13,472 nucleotides of DNA from Actinomycetota bacterium (GTDB lineage: Bacteria; Actinomycetota; CADDZG01; WHSQ01): positions 1 to 13,472 of the forward strand of contig JACDBF010000069.1 in NCBI GenBank assembly GCA_013695055.1, in the 5' to 3' direction. Below the pieces are notes generated by a model. The model ran no database searches, was not told the DNA's origin, and saw only the letters and a list, made by a program, of their open reading frames with translations. Both the position numbers and the translations under genes were made by a program. Positions 1 to 7,148 of this stretch are shown one piece after another. Every line of letters starts with the position of its first letter. Positions within the stretch are counted from its first letter, which is position 1.

Positions 1-201
1 GCCCCGCGCCCCGGCCGGTTGATAGACCTCCAGGCCGGCCTTTAGGGCCCGCTTCTTGACGGCCGGGGCGGCAAGCGCCATCCCCCGTCCCGAGGGACGG
101 TCGGGGTTGGTGACGACTCCGGCGAGCTCGATATCGGAGGCCAGAAGAGCCTCGAGGCTCGGCACGGCCCACGCCGGTGTGCCGAAGAAGACCGTCCTCA
201 G
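1..201 (-). CDS. fmt: Methionyl-tRNA formyltransferase, N-terminal part (3' end cut by window)
   Basis: Transfers a formyl group from 10-formyl-tetrahydrofolate to Met-tRNA(fMet) for translation initiation in the cytoplasm. Only the first 67 codons are present. The visible protein shows the family N-terminus: a first beta strand with TVFFGTP, then TNPDRPSGRG (E. coli has TQPDRPAGRG) and a following PAVKKRAL segment. The family start normally falls just before the RTVFFGTP strand. The only codon there is CTG (199-201), overlapping the def stop as CTGA. A GAGGAG Shine-Dalgarno sequence lies 5 nt upstream (207-212). No ATG, GTG or TTG is available in frame near it, and the next in-frame Met would remove the first strand and loop. 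It follows def, its usual partner. Identity is secure; the CTG start is inferred. Confidence 0.9.
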   Translation of the reverse strand, partial: MRTVFFGTPAWAVPSLEALLASDIELAGVVTNPDRPSGRGMALAAPAVKKRALKAGLEVYQPAGARG

Positions 202-731
202 AGAGTCTCCTCGGCCGGGACACCGGGGCCGGGCGATGCGAGCCCCAATGACAGATCGGTCAGCCTCCCCATGGCTTCGCGCCGGAGAGGCTCGGGCAGG
301 CGATCGACGAACAGAACCCCGTCCAAGTGATCGATCTCGTGCTGAAACACGCGGGCGAGAAGTCCCTCACCTTCGAGCGCCACCGGGCGACCGAGCTCGT
401 CCAGCCCCTCGATCTTTACCTCAGCGGCGCGCTCGACCGGATAGGCGAGGCCCGGCAAAGACAAGCAGCCCTCTTCGTCTTCGATGACGGCTTCAGAGCG
501 GGCAACGATGACCGGATTGATGACCGTTCCGTGCTCGCCATCGACCTCCCAAGTGAAAATGCGTTCGAGGACGCCGACTTGCGGCCCCGCAAGACCCACT
601 CCGGGCGCGACGCGCATGGTCTCGGTCATGTTGGCCGCCAGGCGGCGATGAACGCCGCCGACTCTGCTTACCCCACGCGCCTGCTGGCGCAGCACGGGGT
701 CGCCAAAAATCCTTATGGGTAGCACTGCCAA
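198..731 (-). CDS. def: Peptide deformylase
   Basis: Removes the N-formyl group from nascent proteins at the ribosome exit; a metalloenzyme. It has 177 residues, usual for the family. All three signature motifs are present: motif I GVGLAGPQ at residues 44-51, motif II EGCLSL at 87-92 (metal ligand Cys89) and motif III HEIDH at 131-135 (ligands His131 and His135, catalytic Glu132). The start is TTG at 729-731, with GAGG 7 nt upstream; a GTG two codons in is the alternative. It begins 25 nt after the priA stop and its TGA overlaps the fmt start, so the two formyl-cycle genes are probably translationally coupled. The C-terminal tail after about residue 150 is Gly/Pro rich and not conserved. Confidence 0.96.
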   Translation of the reverse strand: MAVLPIRIFGDPVLRQQARGVSRVGGVHRRLAANMTETMRVAPGVGLAGPQVGVLERIFTWEVDGEHGTVINPVIVARSEAVIEDEEGCLSLPGLAYPVERAAEVKIEGLDELGRPVALEGEGLLARVFQHEIDHLDGVLFVDRLPEPLRREAMGRLTDLSLGLASPGPGVPAEETL

Positions 732-756
732 GAGGCTGCCTCACTTGCTAAGGGCA

Positions 757-2688
757 TTAACGGGGATCGACATCGACGCGCAGGTGACTCTTCGCCGGCA
801 TCGCGGCAAGAATACCGCGCAGCCCTTCGGCGACCTTCTCCGCATCCGCGCACTTGATCAGGCACTCGAGGCCGCTCATCTCGGAGTCCTCGGCCCGCAG
901 CTCGATCGGCCCCAGCACGGAGGCCCCCAAGCGCCGGCAGGTGCGCGTCGCCTCGTCGATGAGATCCGCGCGGCGGGGGCCATGGGCGGCGATCTTCACG
1001 AGATCGGCAAACGGCGGGTAGCCGAGCTCGGCCCGCAGCTCGAGCTCGCGCTCGACGAAGAAGCCGGGGTCGGCCCGCACTACCGCCTGGATGGCGTGGT
1101 GGCCGGGCTCGGCCGTCTGGATGACGAGCCTTCCTCCTTGGACGGCCGGCCCCGCCCACTCCGACATCGCGGCGAGGGCGTGATGAGCCTGCTCGGCGGC
1201 GCGAAAATCCGGGCGCCGGATCAGGGAGTCGGCGTTCAGGACGGCGACGAGCGAGACCTCGGGCCTCAGCGCGACTTTGGTCCCGATCCAGGTGGTCACA
1301 TAGACATCGCCTTCAGGTGGCGGCCCCCCGGTAGCTTCGAGAACCGACGGATCCATGCGCCGTACCGATGACCGGGGGAAAGAGCGCGCCACCTGGTCGG
1401 CCAGGCGCTCGCTTCCGGCCCCCATATGGCGCAGCTCGTCGGAGTTGCACGCCGGGCAGGAGGTGGGTGCGGGACCGTGCCAGCCGCAGCGGCGGCAGCG
1501 CATGTCCCGGCCCGATCCCTCGAGGAAAACCCCCGCCTCGCAGCGAGGACAGCGCACCGAGCGTCGGCAGTGCGCGCACCAGAGGGCGCGCGCGAATCCG
1601 GAGGCCGGCGACAACAGAGCGACGCGCGCGCCGGAGTGAAGCGACTCCTTGATGCGCTCGTGCAGGAGATGCGAGACGGCGCGGCCCTCATCGAATTCGG
1701 CCAGCTCCACGACCGGTCGGGCCGCGCGGCGCGCCGCCCGACTCGGGCGTACCGAGCCGAGCTCTCGTTTGAGCGCCCCATACGAGCTCTCCAAAGACGG
1801 AGTGGGACTCATGAGCACGCACGCCGCCCCCTGCAAACGCGCGCGTTCCAAGGCCACACGGCGACCATCGAAGCGCGGGCTACGATCCTCCTTGTAAGTG
1901 GGATGGTGCTCTTCATCGACGACGATCAGCGCGAGGTTTGGGGACGGTGCAAGGAGCGCGGCTCGGCCGCCGGCGCCCAGCCCGTGCCCGCGCGCCATCT
2001 GGATCCACGCGCGCGCGCGATCCGCATCCGAGGTGGAGCTATCGACGCGCGCGAGGTCGGGGAAGTGGTCTTCGAGGGCGGCCAGCACGCTCGAGCCGTA
2101 GCGCACCTCCGGAACCGCGACCAGAGCGGCTCCTTCAGGGGCCTTGCCCGCCGCAGCAACGAGCTCGGCGATGAGCTCGCCGCGGTCTTCTCCGGGAAGA
2201 CACTGCAGCGACCAGGCGCCCGAACGTCGGTTCTCGACAGCGGCAACAAGCGCTTCTCCCCCTTCGTAGGCGCGGATCCGGGCCGGAGGCGGTCCTCCGA
2301 CGATCGGTTCGGGGGCCCGGCGAACGCCCCGTACGCGCGGGGGGACCACGCGTCTGAAGGCGGCTCCCAGGGGGGAGGCGTAGCGGCGCGCCATCCACCG
2401 GATCAAGTCGTCCAGCGGCGGCGGGGCCAGGGGCTCGTCGACGACCAGGGCGAGGATCGGCTCGAGCTCTCGGTCGACCTGACGCCTGGAGGCCTCGACG
2501 ACGATGCCCCGCACATTTCTGTGCCCTAGCCGCACGCGCACGAGAGAACCGACGACCACGCGCCCGACGAGCTCGCCGCGCAGTTCGTAGTCAAAGGCAC
2601 GGTCGACTCGCCATGCCGGGACCAGGGGTACGACCGAAGCGACTAGTGCTGGTACCGGCCCTTTAGCCGGCGAAGCGCCGGAGGTCAT
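757..2688 (-). CDS. priA: PriA-like replication restart protein, Walker A lost
   Basis: PriA recognises stalled or repaired forks and starts reloading of the replicative helicase. This 643-residue protein has the N-terminal DNA-binding domain (about 15-120), a helicase core and a C-terminal domain. Eight cysteines that bind two zinc ions are intact: C371/C374, C380/C383, C398/C401 and C411/C414. The Walker B/DEAH-type box DEEH is kept at 258-261. The Walker A segment, normally GVTGSGKTE, is replaced by LPGEDRGE (164-171) with no Gly-Lys-Thr. The later helicase motifs also diverge, for example GSERLADQV at 425-433. Degenerate ATPase motifs are known for actinobacterial PriA, so it probably works without helicase activity. 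The ATG start lies inside the 3' end of metK (26-nt overlap) and has no clear Shine-Dalgarno sequence. Confidence 0.92.
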   Translation of the reverse strand: MTSGASPAKGPVPALVASVVPLVPAWRVDRAFDYELRGELVGRVVVGSLVRVRLGHRNVRGIVVEASRRQVDRELEPILALVVDEPLAPPPLDDLIRWMARRYASPLGAAFRRVVPPRVRGVRRAPEPIVGGPPPARIRAYEGGEALVAAVENRRSGAWSLQCLPGEDRGELIAELVAAAGKAPEGAALVAVPEVRYGSSVLAALEDHFPDLARVDSSTSDADRARAWIQMARGHGLGAGGRAALLAPSPNLALIVVDEEHHPTYKEDRSPRFDGRRVALERARLQGAACVLMSPTPSLESSYGALKRELGSVRPSRAARRAARPVVELAEFDEGRAVSHLLHERIKESLHSGARVALLSPASGFARALWCAHCRRSVRCPRCEAGVFLEGSGRDMRCRRCGWHGPAPTSCPACNSDELRHMGAGSERLADQVARSFPRSSVRRMDPSVLEATGGPPPEGDVYVTTWIGTKVALRPEVSLVAVLNADSLIRRPDFRAAEQAHHALAAMSEWAGPAVQGGRLVIQTAEPGHHAIQAVVRADPGFFVERELELRAELGYPPFADLVKIAAHGPRRADLIDEATRTCRRLGASVLGPIELRAEDSEMSGLECLIKCADAEKVAEGLRGILAAMPAKSHLRVDVDPR

Positions 2689-3871
2689 CGCTGCGATCTG
2701 TGCGCTCCCAGGTGAAGTCCTTGTCGGAGCGCCCGAAGTGCCCGTAGGCAGCGGTGTTCTTGTAGATCGGCCGTCTTAGATTGAGGTCACGAACTATGGC
2801 AGCGGGGCGGAGATCGAAGCACTCCTTGATCGCCGCAAGGATCTTCTCGGGGGCGACGCTCTCGGTGCCGAAGGTCTCGATCGACAAAGACACCGGATGA
2901 GCGACTCCGATCGCGTACGCGACTTGCAACTCGAAGCGCTCCGCGAGACCCGCCGCAACGACGTTCTTGGCCACATAGCGGGCCGCGTAAGCAGCCGAGC
3001 GATCGACCTTGGTCGCGTCCTTGCCCGAGAACGCTCCCCCGCCGTGGCGCGCCATGCCCCCGTAGGTGTCGATGATGATCTTTCTGCCGGTGAGCCCTGT
3101 GTCGGCGCGCGGCCCACCGATCTCGAAGATGCCGGTCGGGTTGACGAGGAACTGGGTGGACTCGGAGTCGAGCGACTCCGGTATCAAAGGCTCGATGACG
3201 TGCTGAATGAGGTCGGGCTTGAGAAGAGTCTCGATGTCGACGTTGGGCTGATGCTGGGTCGAGCACACGACGGTCTCGAGGGTCGCGGGCTGAGAACCGC
3301 GATAGCCGATGGTCACCTGTACCTTGCCGTCGGGGCGGAGGTAAGGGAGCACTCCCGCTTTGCGAACCTCGGTAAGGCGCTGAGCTAAGCGATGAGCCAG
3401 CCATATCGGCATTGGCATGTAATCGTCGTTGTCCCGGCACGCGTAGCCGAACATCATCCCCTGGTCGCCGGCCCCCTGCGCGTCCAGCGGATCGCCGCCC
3501 CCCTCGGTGCGTTCTTCGTGGCTGTGGCTGACGCCCTGGTCGATGTCGGGCGACTGCTCTTGCAGCGCGACCGAGACGCCGCACGTCTCGCCGTCGAAGC
3601 CGATCTTCGAGCTCGTGTAGCCGATGTCGGTAATGGTTCGCCTCACGACCGCCGGGATGTCGACGTAGGTCGAGGTGGTGATCTCCCCCGCGATGACGGC
3701 CCAACCGGTGGTCACCAGCGTCTCGCACGCCACGCGGCCGTAGGGATCCTCGGCCACGATCTCGTCGAGCACGGCGTCGGAGATCTGATCGGCCATCTTG
3801 TCCGGATGCCCCTCGGTCACCGACTCGGACGTGAACAGGGAAAGCCCTTTGGTCTCGGTCATGGTCGGCAT
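2663..3871 (-). CDS. metK: S-adenosylmethionine synthetase
   Basis: Makes S-adenosylmethionine from methionine and ATP, releasing phosphate and pyrophosphate; active as a cytoplasmic homo-oligomer. The 402-residue length is normal. Hallmarks are GHPDK at 21-25 (ATP and metal site), the hexapeptide GAGDQG at 133-138, and the P-loop-like GGGAFSGKD at 277-285. The start is ATG at 3869-3871; a second ATG at 3860-3862 (Met4) is possible. The frame upstream has no start codon before an in-frame stop. No Shine-Dalgarno sequence lies at normal distance: the GGAGGA run at 3895-3900 is 23 nt away. It is preceded by a 97-nt structured leader (separate entry) and overlaps priA downstream. Identity is certain. 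Confidence 0.98.
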   Translation of the reverse strand: MPTMTETKGLSLFTSESVTEGHPDKMADQISDAVLDEIVAEDPYGRVACETLVTTGWAVIAGEITTSTYVDIPAVVRRTITDIGYTSSKIGFDGETCGVSVALQEQSPDIDQGVSHSHEERTEGGGDPLDAQGAGDQGMMFGYACRDNDDYMPMPIWLAHRLAQRLTEVRKAGVLPYLRPDGKVQVTIGYRGSQPATLETVVCSTQHQPNVDIETLLKPDLIQHVIEPLIPESLDSESTQFLVNPTGIFEIGGPRADTGLTGRKIIIDTYGGMARHGGGAFSGKDATKVDRSAAYAARYVAKNVVAAGLAERFELQVAYAIGVAHPVSLSIETFGTESVAPEKILAAIKECFDLRPAAIVRDLNLRRPIYKNTAAYGHFGRSDKDFTWERTDRSDDLRRFAG

Positions 3872-3887
3872 CTTAGCGGCCGGCCGA

Positions 3888-3963
3888 CGCGGCCTCCTCC
3901 GCCGAGTGGGGTGTCAGCGGTCGCATAGCGCCGCCCTCTGTCACCCACTCGGCACCGGCCGCG
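3888..3963 (-). promoter_or_regulatory. Structured metK leader: three-tier nested hairpin, candidate cis-regulatory RNA
   Basis: On the metK-sense strand the region between the citrate synthase stop and metK folds on paper into one extended hairpin. The outer stem is 7 bp (3957-3963 with 3888-3894, CGCGGCC/GGCCGCG). The middle stem is a perfect 10 bp (3944-3953 with 3901-3910, GCCGAGTGGG/CCCACTCGGC). The inner stem is 7 bp with one bulged A (3928-3934 with 3917-3920 and 3922-3924), closed by a UAU triloop. The internal loop between middle and inner stems carries UGACA on both sides, and the loop between outer and middle stems holds the purine run GGAGGA. A second copy of the outer 3' arm (GGCCGC, 3876-3881) lies 4 nt before the metK ATG and could compete for the same partner. 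No U-tract follows. I recognise no known SAM riboswitch consensus here. It could instead be a U-less terminator or attenuator of the upstream gene. Confidence 0.5.
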
Positions 3964-3968
3964 GGGGG

Positions 3969-5525
3969 TCAGTCGAGGGTCGGGACCTCTTGGGGGGGCT
4001 CGGGCCCGGTGTAGGTGGCGCTGGGGCGAATGAGGCGGTTGTCGGCCGCCTGCTCGAGGATGTGGGCCGTCCAGCCGATCACGCGGCTGCAGCCGAAGGT
4101 CGGCGTGAAGAGCGTCGGGGGCATGCCGATCATGTCCATGACCACGCCGGAATAGAACTCCACGTTCGGATAGAGCATGCGGCCCGGCTTCATCTCCTTG
4201 AGGATCTCGACGGCTCGCTTCTCGACGTGCTTTGCGAGCTCGACCCGCTTGGACCCGGGCTCGAGCCGCTCGGCCACTCCCCGTAGCAGCACCCCGCGTG
4301 GATCATCGGTCTTGTATACGCGGTGCCCGAAGCCCATGAGCCTCTTGCCGTGCTCGACCGCGTCCCTGAGCCATGGGTCCGCGTTCTCCTCCGATCCGAT
4401 CTCGCGCAGCATGTCGAGCGCGCGGCTCGGAGCGCCGCCGTGGAGGGGGCCGGAAAGCGCGCCGAGCGCTCCCAACACCGCGGAACCGAGGTCGGCGCCC
4501 GTCGACGTGATGACCCGTCCCGTGAAAGTCGACGCGTTGAAGCCATGGTCGATGGTGGCGATCAGATACTGCTCGACGGCGCGCGCCTTCTCTGGAGAAG
4601 GCTCTTCGCCGGTCAGCATGTAGAGATAGTTGGCCGCGTACGAAAGCTCGGGGTGTGGCTCGACGGGCTCGTCGCCCTCGTGCAGGCGATAGAGGGCCAT
4701 GATGAGCGTTGGGAACACGGCACAGGTGCGCATTGCCTGAGAGCGAAGCTCGGCGCGCTCGACATCGAGGGCCGGCTTGAAGTCCTGCGACGAGGCGAAC
4801 AACGAGTACGAGGCTCGCAGCGCTTCGAGGGGAGCGAACCTATCGCCAAGAGTGGCGATCGACGGCAGAAGCTCTTTGACCTCATCGGGAACGACTCGAA
4901 GCGGATGAATCTCTTCCGTGAAGGCCCGTCGCTGCTCTTTGTCGGGCAGCTCGCCTTCGAGCATGAGGTGCCAGACGTCTTCCAGCGTTCGCTTCTCGGC
5001 GAGCTCGACGGCATTGTACTGACGGTAGTGATAAAAGCCCTGTTGCCCTCGAACATCGCCGAGATCGGTGTGCGCCACGGCCACGCCTTCGAGCCCTTGC
5101 GGAATCGAGACATCATGGATGTCTACCGGAGCGATACGAGCTACTCGCATTATGTCCCGCATCGACACGATTCCGACCAGCTCGCCGTGCTCGGTCACGG
5201 GAATGTGACGGTAAGAGTGCTCGGACAAGCTGTTGAAAGCGGAGACCGCGTCTTCCGAGGGCTCCACGGTGTTGGGATCTTCGGTCATCCATTCCGAAAC
5301 CTTCGACTGCGCAGCATCCCCGCCCTCCGCTGCGAAACGCACCAGATCGCGTTCGGTGAGGATGCCGATGGGACGCTTGCCGTCGACGACGACGACCGAG
5401 CCGACCTTGGAAGTCCTCATGAGACCGCCCGCAACGGCGATCGATTCCGAAGCCGATGTCGTGATGACCGGGGCGCTCATCAGCTCTCCCACGGTCTGGG
5501 ACTTGCGGCCAGAGTCTTCAGCCAT
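3969..5525 (-). CDS. Citrate synthase with two N-terminal CBS domains
   Basis: The C-terminal 370 or so residues form a type II-like citrate synthase, condensing acetyl-CoA with oxaloacetate; a methylcitrate synthase role cannot be excluded. Family landmarks are DHGFNAST at 326-333, the catalytic His362 in LHGGAP, His401 in GFGHRVY, and RVIGWTAHILEQ at 481-492. At the usual catalytic Asp position (NVDFYSG) this protein has Glu456 (NVEFYSG). Residues about 10-130 are a tandem CBS pair (Bateman module): VGELM...GILTERDLVR, then VSEWM...GIVSMRDIMR. The whole is 518 residues against about 370-430 for a plain enzyme. The ATG start has a strong Shine-Dalgarno sequence (AGGGGGAA, 5530-5537). The gene sits between coaBC (65-nt gap) and metK (97-nt gap). 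The CBS pair probably senses an adenosyl ligand; which one cannot be read from sequence. Confidence 0.93.
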   Translation of the reverse strand: MAEDSGRKSQTVGELMSAPVITTSASESIAVAGGLMRTSKVGSVVVVDGKRPIGILTERDLVRFAAEGGDAAQSKVSEWMTEDPNTVEPSEDAVSAFNSLSEHSYRHIPVTEHGELVGIVSMRDIMRVARIAPVDIHDVSIPQGLEGVAVAHTDLGDVRGQQGFYHYRQYNAVELAEKRTLEDVWHLMLEGELPDKEQRRAFTEEIHPLRVVPDEVKELLPSIATLGDRFAPLEALRASYSLFASSQDFKPALDVERAELRSQAMRTCAVFPTLIMALYRLHEGDEPVEPHPELSYAANYLYMLTGEEPSPEKARAVEQYLIATIDHGFNASTFTGRVITSTGADLGSAVLGALGALSGPLHGGAPSRALDMLREIGSEENADPWLRDAVEHGKRLMGFGHRVYKTDDPRGVLLRGVAERLEPGSKRVELAKHVEKRAVEILKEMKPGRMLYPNVEFYSGVVMDMIGMPPTLFTPTFGCSRVIGWTAHILEQAADNRLIRPSATYTGPEPPQEVPTLD

Positions 5526-5529
5526 TCAC

Positions 5530-5537
5530 TTCCCCCT
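5530..5537 (-). promoter_or_regulatory. Strong Shine-Dalgarno sequence of the CBS-citrate synthase gene
   Basis: AGGGGGAA on the minus strand ends 4 nt before the ATG at 5523-5525 and supports this start, which includes the full first CBS domain. The rest of the 65-nt gap to coaBC is GC rich and contains a perfect 12-bp palindrome, GCCGGCGCCGGC (5556-5567). I see no convincing -10/-35 pair and no U-tract, so independent transcription is not shown. Confidence 0.6.
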
Positions 5538-5590
5538 GTCTCGTGTCGGCCACCGGCCGGCGCCGGCATTGCACCACCGGCCCCCTAGCT

Positions 5591-6781
5591 TTATCGCTGC
5601 GAGCGCTGCAATAGTCGCACCACCTCGTTCAATAGAGCGTCGGCGAGCGCGCCCTTCGATACCAGGCCCGCATCTTGAACGCCGTCGGCAGAGGCGATCA
5701 CTGCTCGGTTGGTACGGACCTCGAAGCCTGAATCGGTGCTCCCCACGTCGTTCGCCACCACCAGGTCGGCGCCCTTGGCGGCGCGCTTGGCGACCGCCAG
5801 CTCACCAAGCTTTTTGGGATCGGCTTCGATCTCTGCCGCAAAGCCGACCAGGATCGACCCCGGCTTTCGCACCCCGGCCGCCTTGCCCAGCTCCTCGAGG
5901 ATGTCGGTGGTCGGAACGAGCTCCAGCTCCGGAGGCCCCGAGGCCTTCTTCAGCTTGGCCTCGTGTGGGTGGGCGGGACGAAAATCGGCCACCGCCGCCG
6001 CCTTGACGATGACATCGGCATCGGGCGCAAGCTGACGAACGGAGGCAAGCATGTCCTCGGCGGTCTTGGCCTCCAGCACGTCTATCCCAAGAGGCGGAGC
6101 CGTGGCGGTGGCCCCGACGACCAAAGTGACCTTGGCGCCGCGCGCGGCGGCGGCCGAGGCGACGGCGAAGCCCATGAGCCCGGACGAGCGGTTGCCGATG
6201 AAACGCACGGGGTCGATGGGCTCTTGAGTTCCCCCTGCGGTGACGATTACCCGCATTCCCGACAGATCCTGGGCCCGGCCGAGCGCCTCTAGCGCCGCCT
6301 CGATCAACTCGGAGGGTTCGACCAGCCGTCCCGCTCCGTGGTCGCCCGAGAGAAGGGGGCCGGACTCGGGACCGACGATGACCGCGCCGCGCTCTCTCAG
6401 GGTCGCCACATTCGCCGCCGTGGCCTCGTGCTCCCACATCTCTCTATGCATGGCCGGCGCGAGGACCAACGGGCAGCGCGTCATGAGCAGGGTCGCCGTC
6501 AGGAGGTCGTCCGCAGCTCCCGTCGCGAGCTTTGCCAGCGTATTGGCGGTGGCGGGGGCAACGACGGCCAGAGAGGCTCCGCGCGCCAGCTCGACATGCG
6601 GGACCTCAGGGCCTCCCGAGAACATCTCGGTGGCGACCGGATTGCCGCTGACCGCAGTGAAGGTCTGCGTTCCTACGAATTTCTGCGCGCTCGGGGTCAT
6701 GATGACGCGGACCTCGGCCCCCAGATAAGCGAGCGTTCGTACCACCTCGATGGCCTTGTAGGCCGCGATGCCGCCCGTCAC
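5591..6781 (-). CDS. coaBC: Bifunctional phosphopantothenoylcysteine decarboxylase / phosphopantothenate-cysteine ligase
   Basis: Catalyses two steps of CoA synthesis: CTP-dependent joining of 4'-phosphopantothenate with cysteine (CoaB), then FMN-dependent decarboxylation to 4'-phosphopantetheine (CoaC). Numbering from the GTG at 6781, the CoaC half shows GGIAAYK (3-9), active-site His62 in HVELA, PATANT (76-81) and APAMHREMW (108-116). The substrate flap reads GPESGPLLSG and lacks the Cys found in E. coli. The CoaB half shows TAGGTQEPIDP (181-191), GNRSSG (196-201), AAAVADFRP (261-269) and KLKK (276-279). The start is odd. The conserved first strand GKKILVGVTGG continues in frame upstream of this GTG to 6802. 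It is then preceded by TAG (6803-6805) and GTG (6806-6808). Either translation starts inside the strand (CTG 6788-6790 or GTG 6779-6781), or codon 2 is a nonsense mutation or sequence error. Confidence 0.93.
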   Translation of the reverse strand: MTGGIAAYKAIEVVRTLAYLGAEVRVIMTPSAQKFVGTQTFTAVSGNPVATEMFSGGPEVPHVELARGASLAVVAPATANTLAKLATGAADDLLTATLLMTRCPLVLAPAMHREMWEHEATAANVATLRERGAVIVGPESGPLLSGDHGAGRLVEPSELIEAALEALGRAQDLSGMRVIVTAGGTQEPIDPVRFIGNRSSGLMGFAVASAAAARGAKVTLVVGATATAPPLGIDVLEAKTAEDMLASVRQLAPDADVIVKAAAVADFRPAHPHEAKLKKASGPPELELVPTTDILEELGKAAGVRKPGSILVGFAAEIEADPKKLGELAVAKRAAKGADLVVANDVGSTDSGFEVRTNRAVIASADGVQDAGLVSKGALADALLNEVVRLLQRSQR

Positions 6782-6836
6782 TCCGACCAGGATCTTTTTG
6801 CCCTACACGCTGCGCTGAACGTCGGATGCCGCCGTA

Positions 6837-6871
6837 GGCGCGGCTGCGAGCGGTCTCGGACGCGCAGCGCC
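6837..6871 (-). repeat. Imperfect inverted repeat in the rpoZ-coaBC gap
   Basis: The 35-nt segment has terminal GGCG/CGCC and inner CTGCG/CGCAG arms (6844-6848 with 6863-6867). This gives an imperfect hairpin between the rpoZ stop and coaBC. It lacks a U-tract, so it may be a weak terminator, a processing site or chance pairing in GC-rich DNA. No promoter is evident in the gap. Confidence 0.25.
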
Positions 6872-6887
6872 GTCGCTCACGAAAGTG

Positions 6888-7136
6888 CTACTTGATGCCG
6901 TCGGCGGTGCGCTCGTAGGTGATCTTGCCGTCGGCGATCTCCTGGAGGGCGATAGACAGCGCCTTGGGGGCGCGGTCGGCGCGCAGGGGCACCTGCGGAG
7001 GGGTGAACTCGGCGATGCCGTCGCCCAGCTGGGAGAAATAGGAGTTGATCTGACGGCTGCGTTTAGCCGCCAGGATCACGAGCGTGTATTTGGAGTCGAC
7101 GCTTCCAAGAAGCGTCTCGATCTTCGGCTCGATCAT
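6888..7136 (-). CDS. rpoZ: DNA-directed RNA polymerase omega subunit
   Basis: The small omega subunit chaperones the beta' subunit during RNA polymerase assembly. The 82-residue protein carries the family core: DSKYTLVILAAKRSRQINSY at 14-33 and ALSIALQEIADGKITY at 59-74. The segment PLRADRAPKA (50-59) joins them. The start is ATG at 7134-7136 with AAAGGAA 5 nt upstream. It follows gmk by 12 nt, the common gmk-rpoZ pairing in bacteria. It ends in TAG, showing that TAG is an ordinary stop in this genome, which matters for the coaBC start problem just downstream. Confidence 0.95.
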   Translation of the reverse strand: MIEPKIETLLGSVDSKYTLVILAAKRSRQINSYFSQLGDGIAEFTPPQVPLRADRAPKALSIALQEIADGKITYERTADGIK

Positions 7137-7148
7137 GAAAGTTCCTTT

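Noticed and set aside
1426..2529. Long plus-strand open frame opposite priA
   Set aside because: It is the mirror of a real gene in GC-rich DNA: Arg/Ala/Gly-rich translation, no family motifs, no ribosome binding site, and complete overlap with the well supported priA.
3888..3963. Plain Rho-independent terminator for the citrate synthase gene
   Set aside because: There is no U-tract after the hairpin, and the stem-loop has conserved-looking internal loops plus a second pairing arm next to the metK start. U-less termination cannot be fully excluded.
4323..5588. Plus-strand open frame of over 400 codons opposite the citrate synthase gene
   Set aside because: It lies entirely antisense to a gene with clear domains and catalytic motifs; composition and lack of motifs mark it as a shadow frame.
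6803..6805. TAG read as an amino acid (recoding) in coaBC
   Set aside because: rpoZ and gmk in this window both end at TAG, so it functions as a normal stop here.
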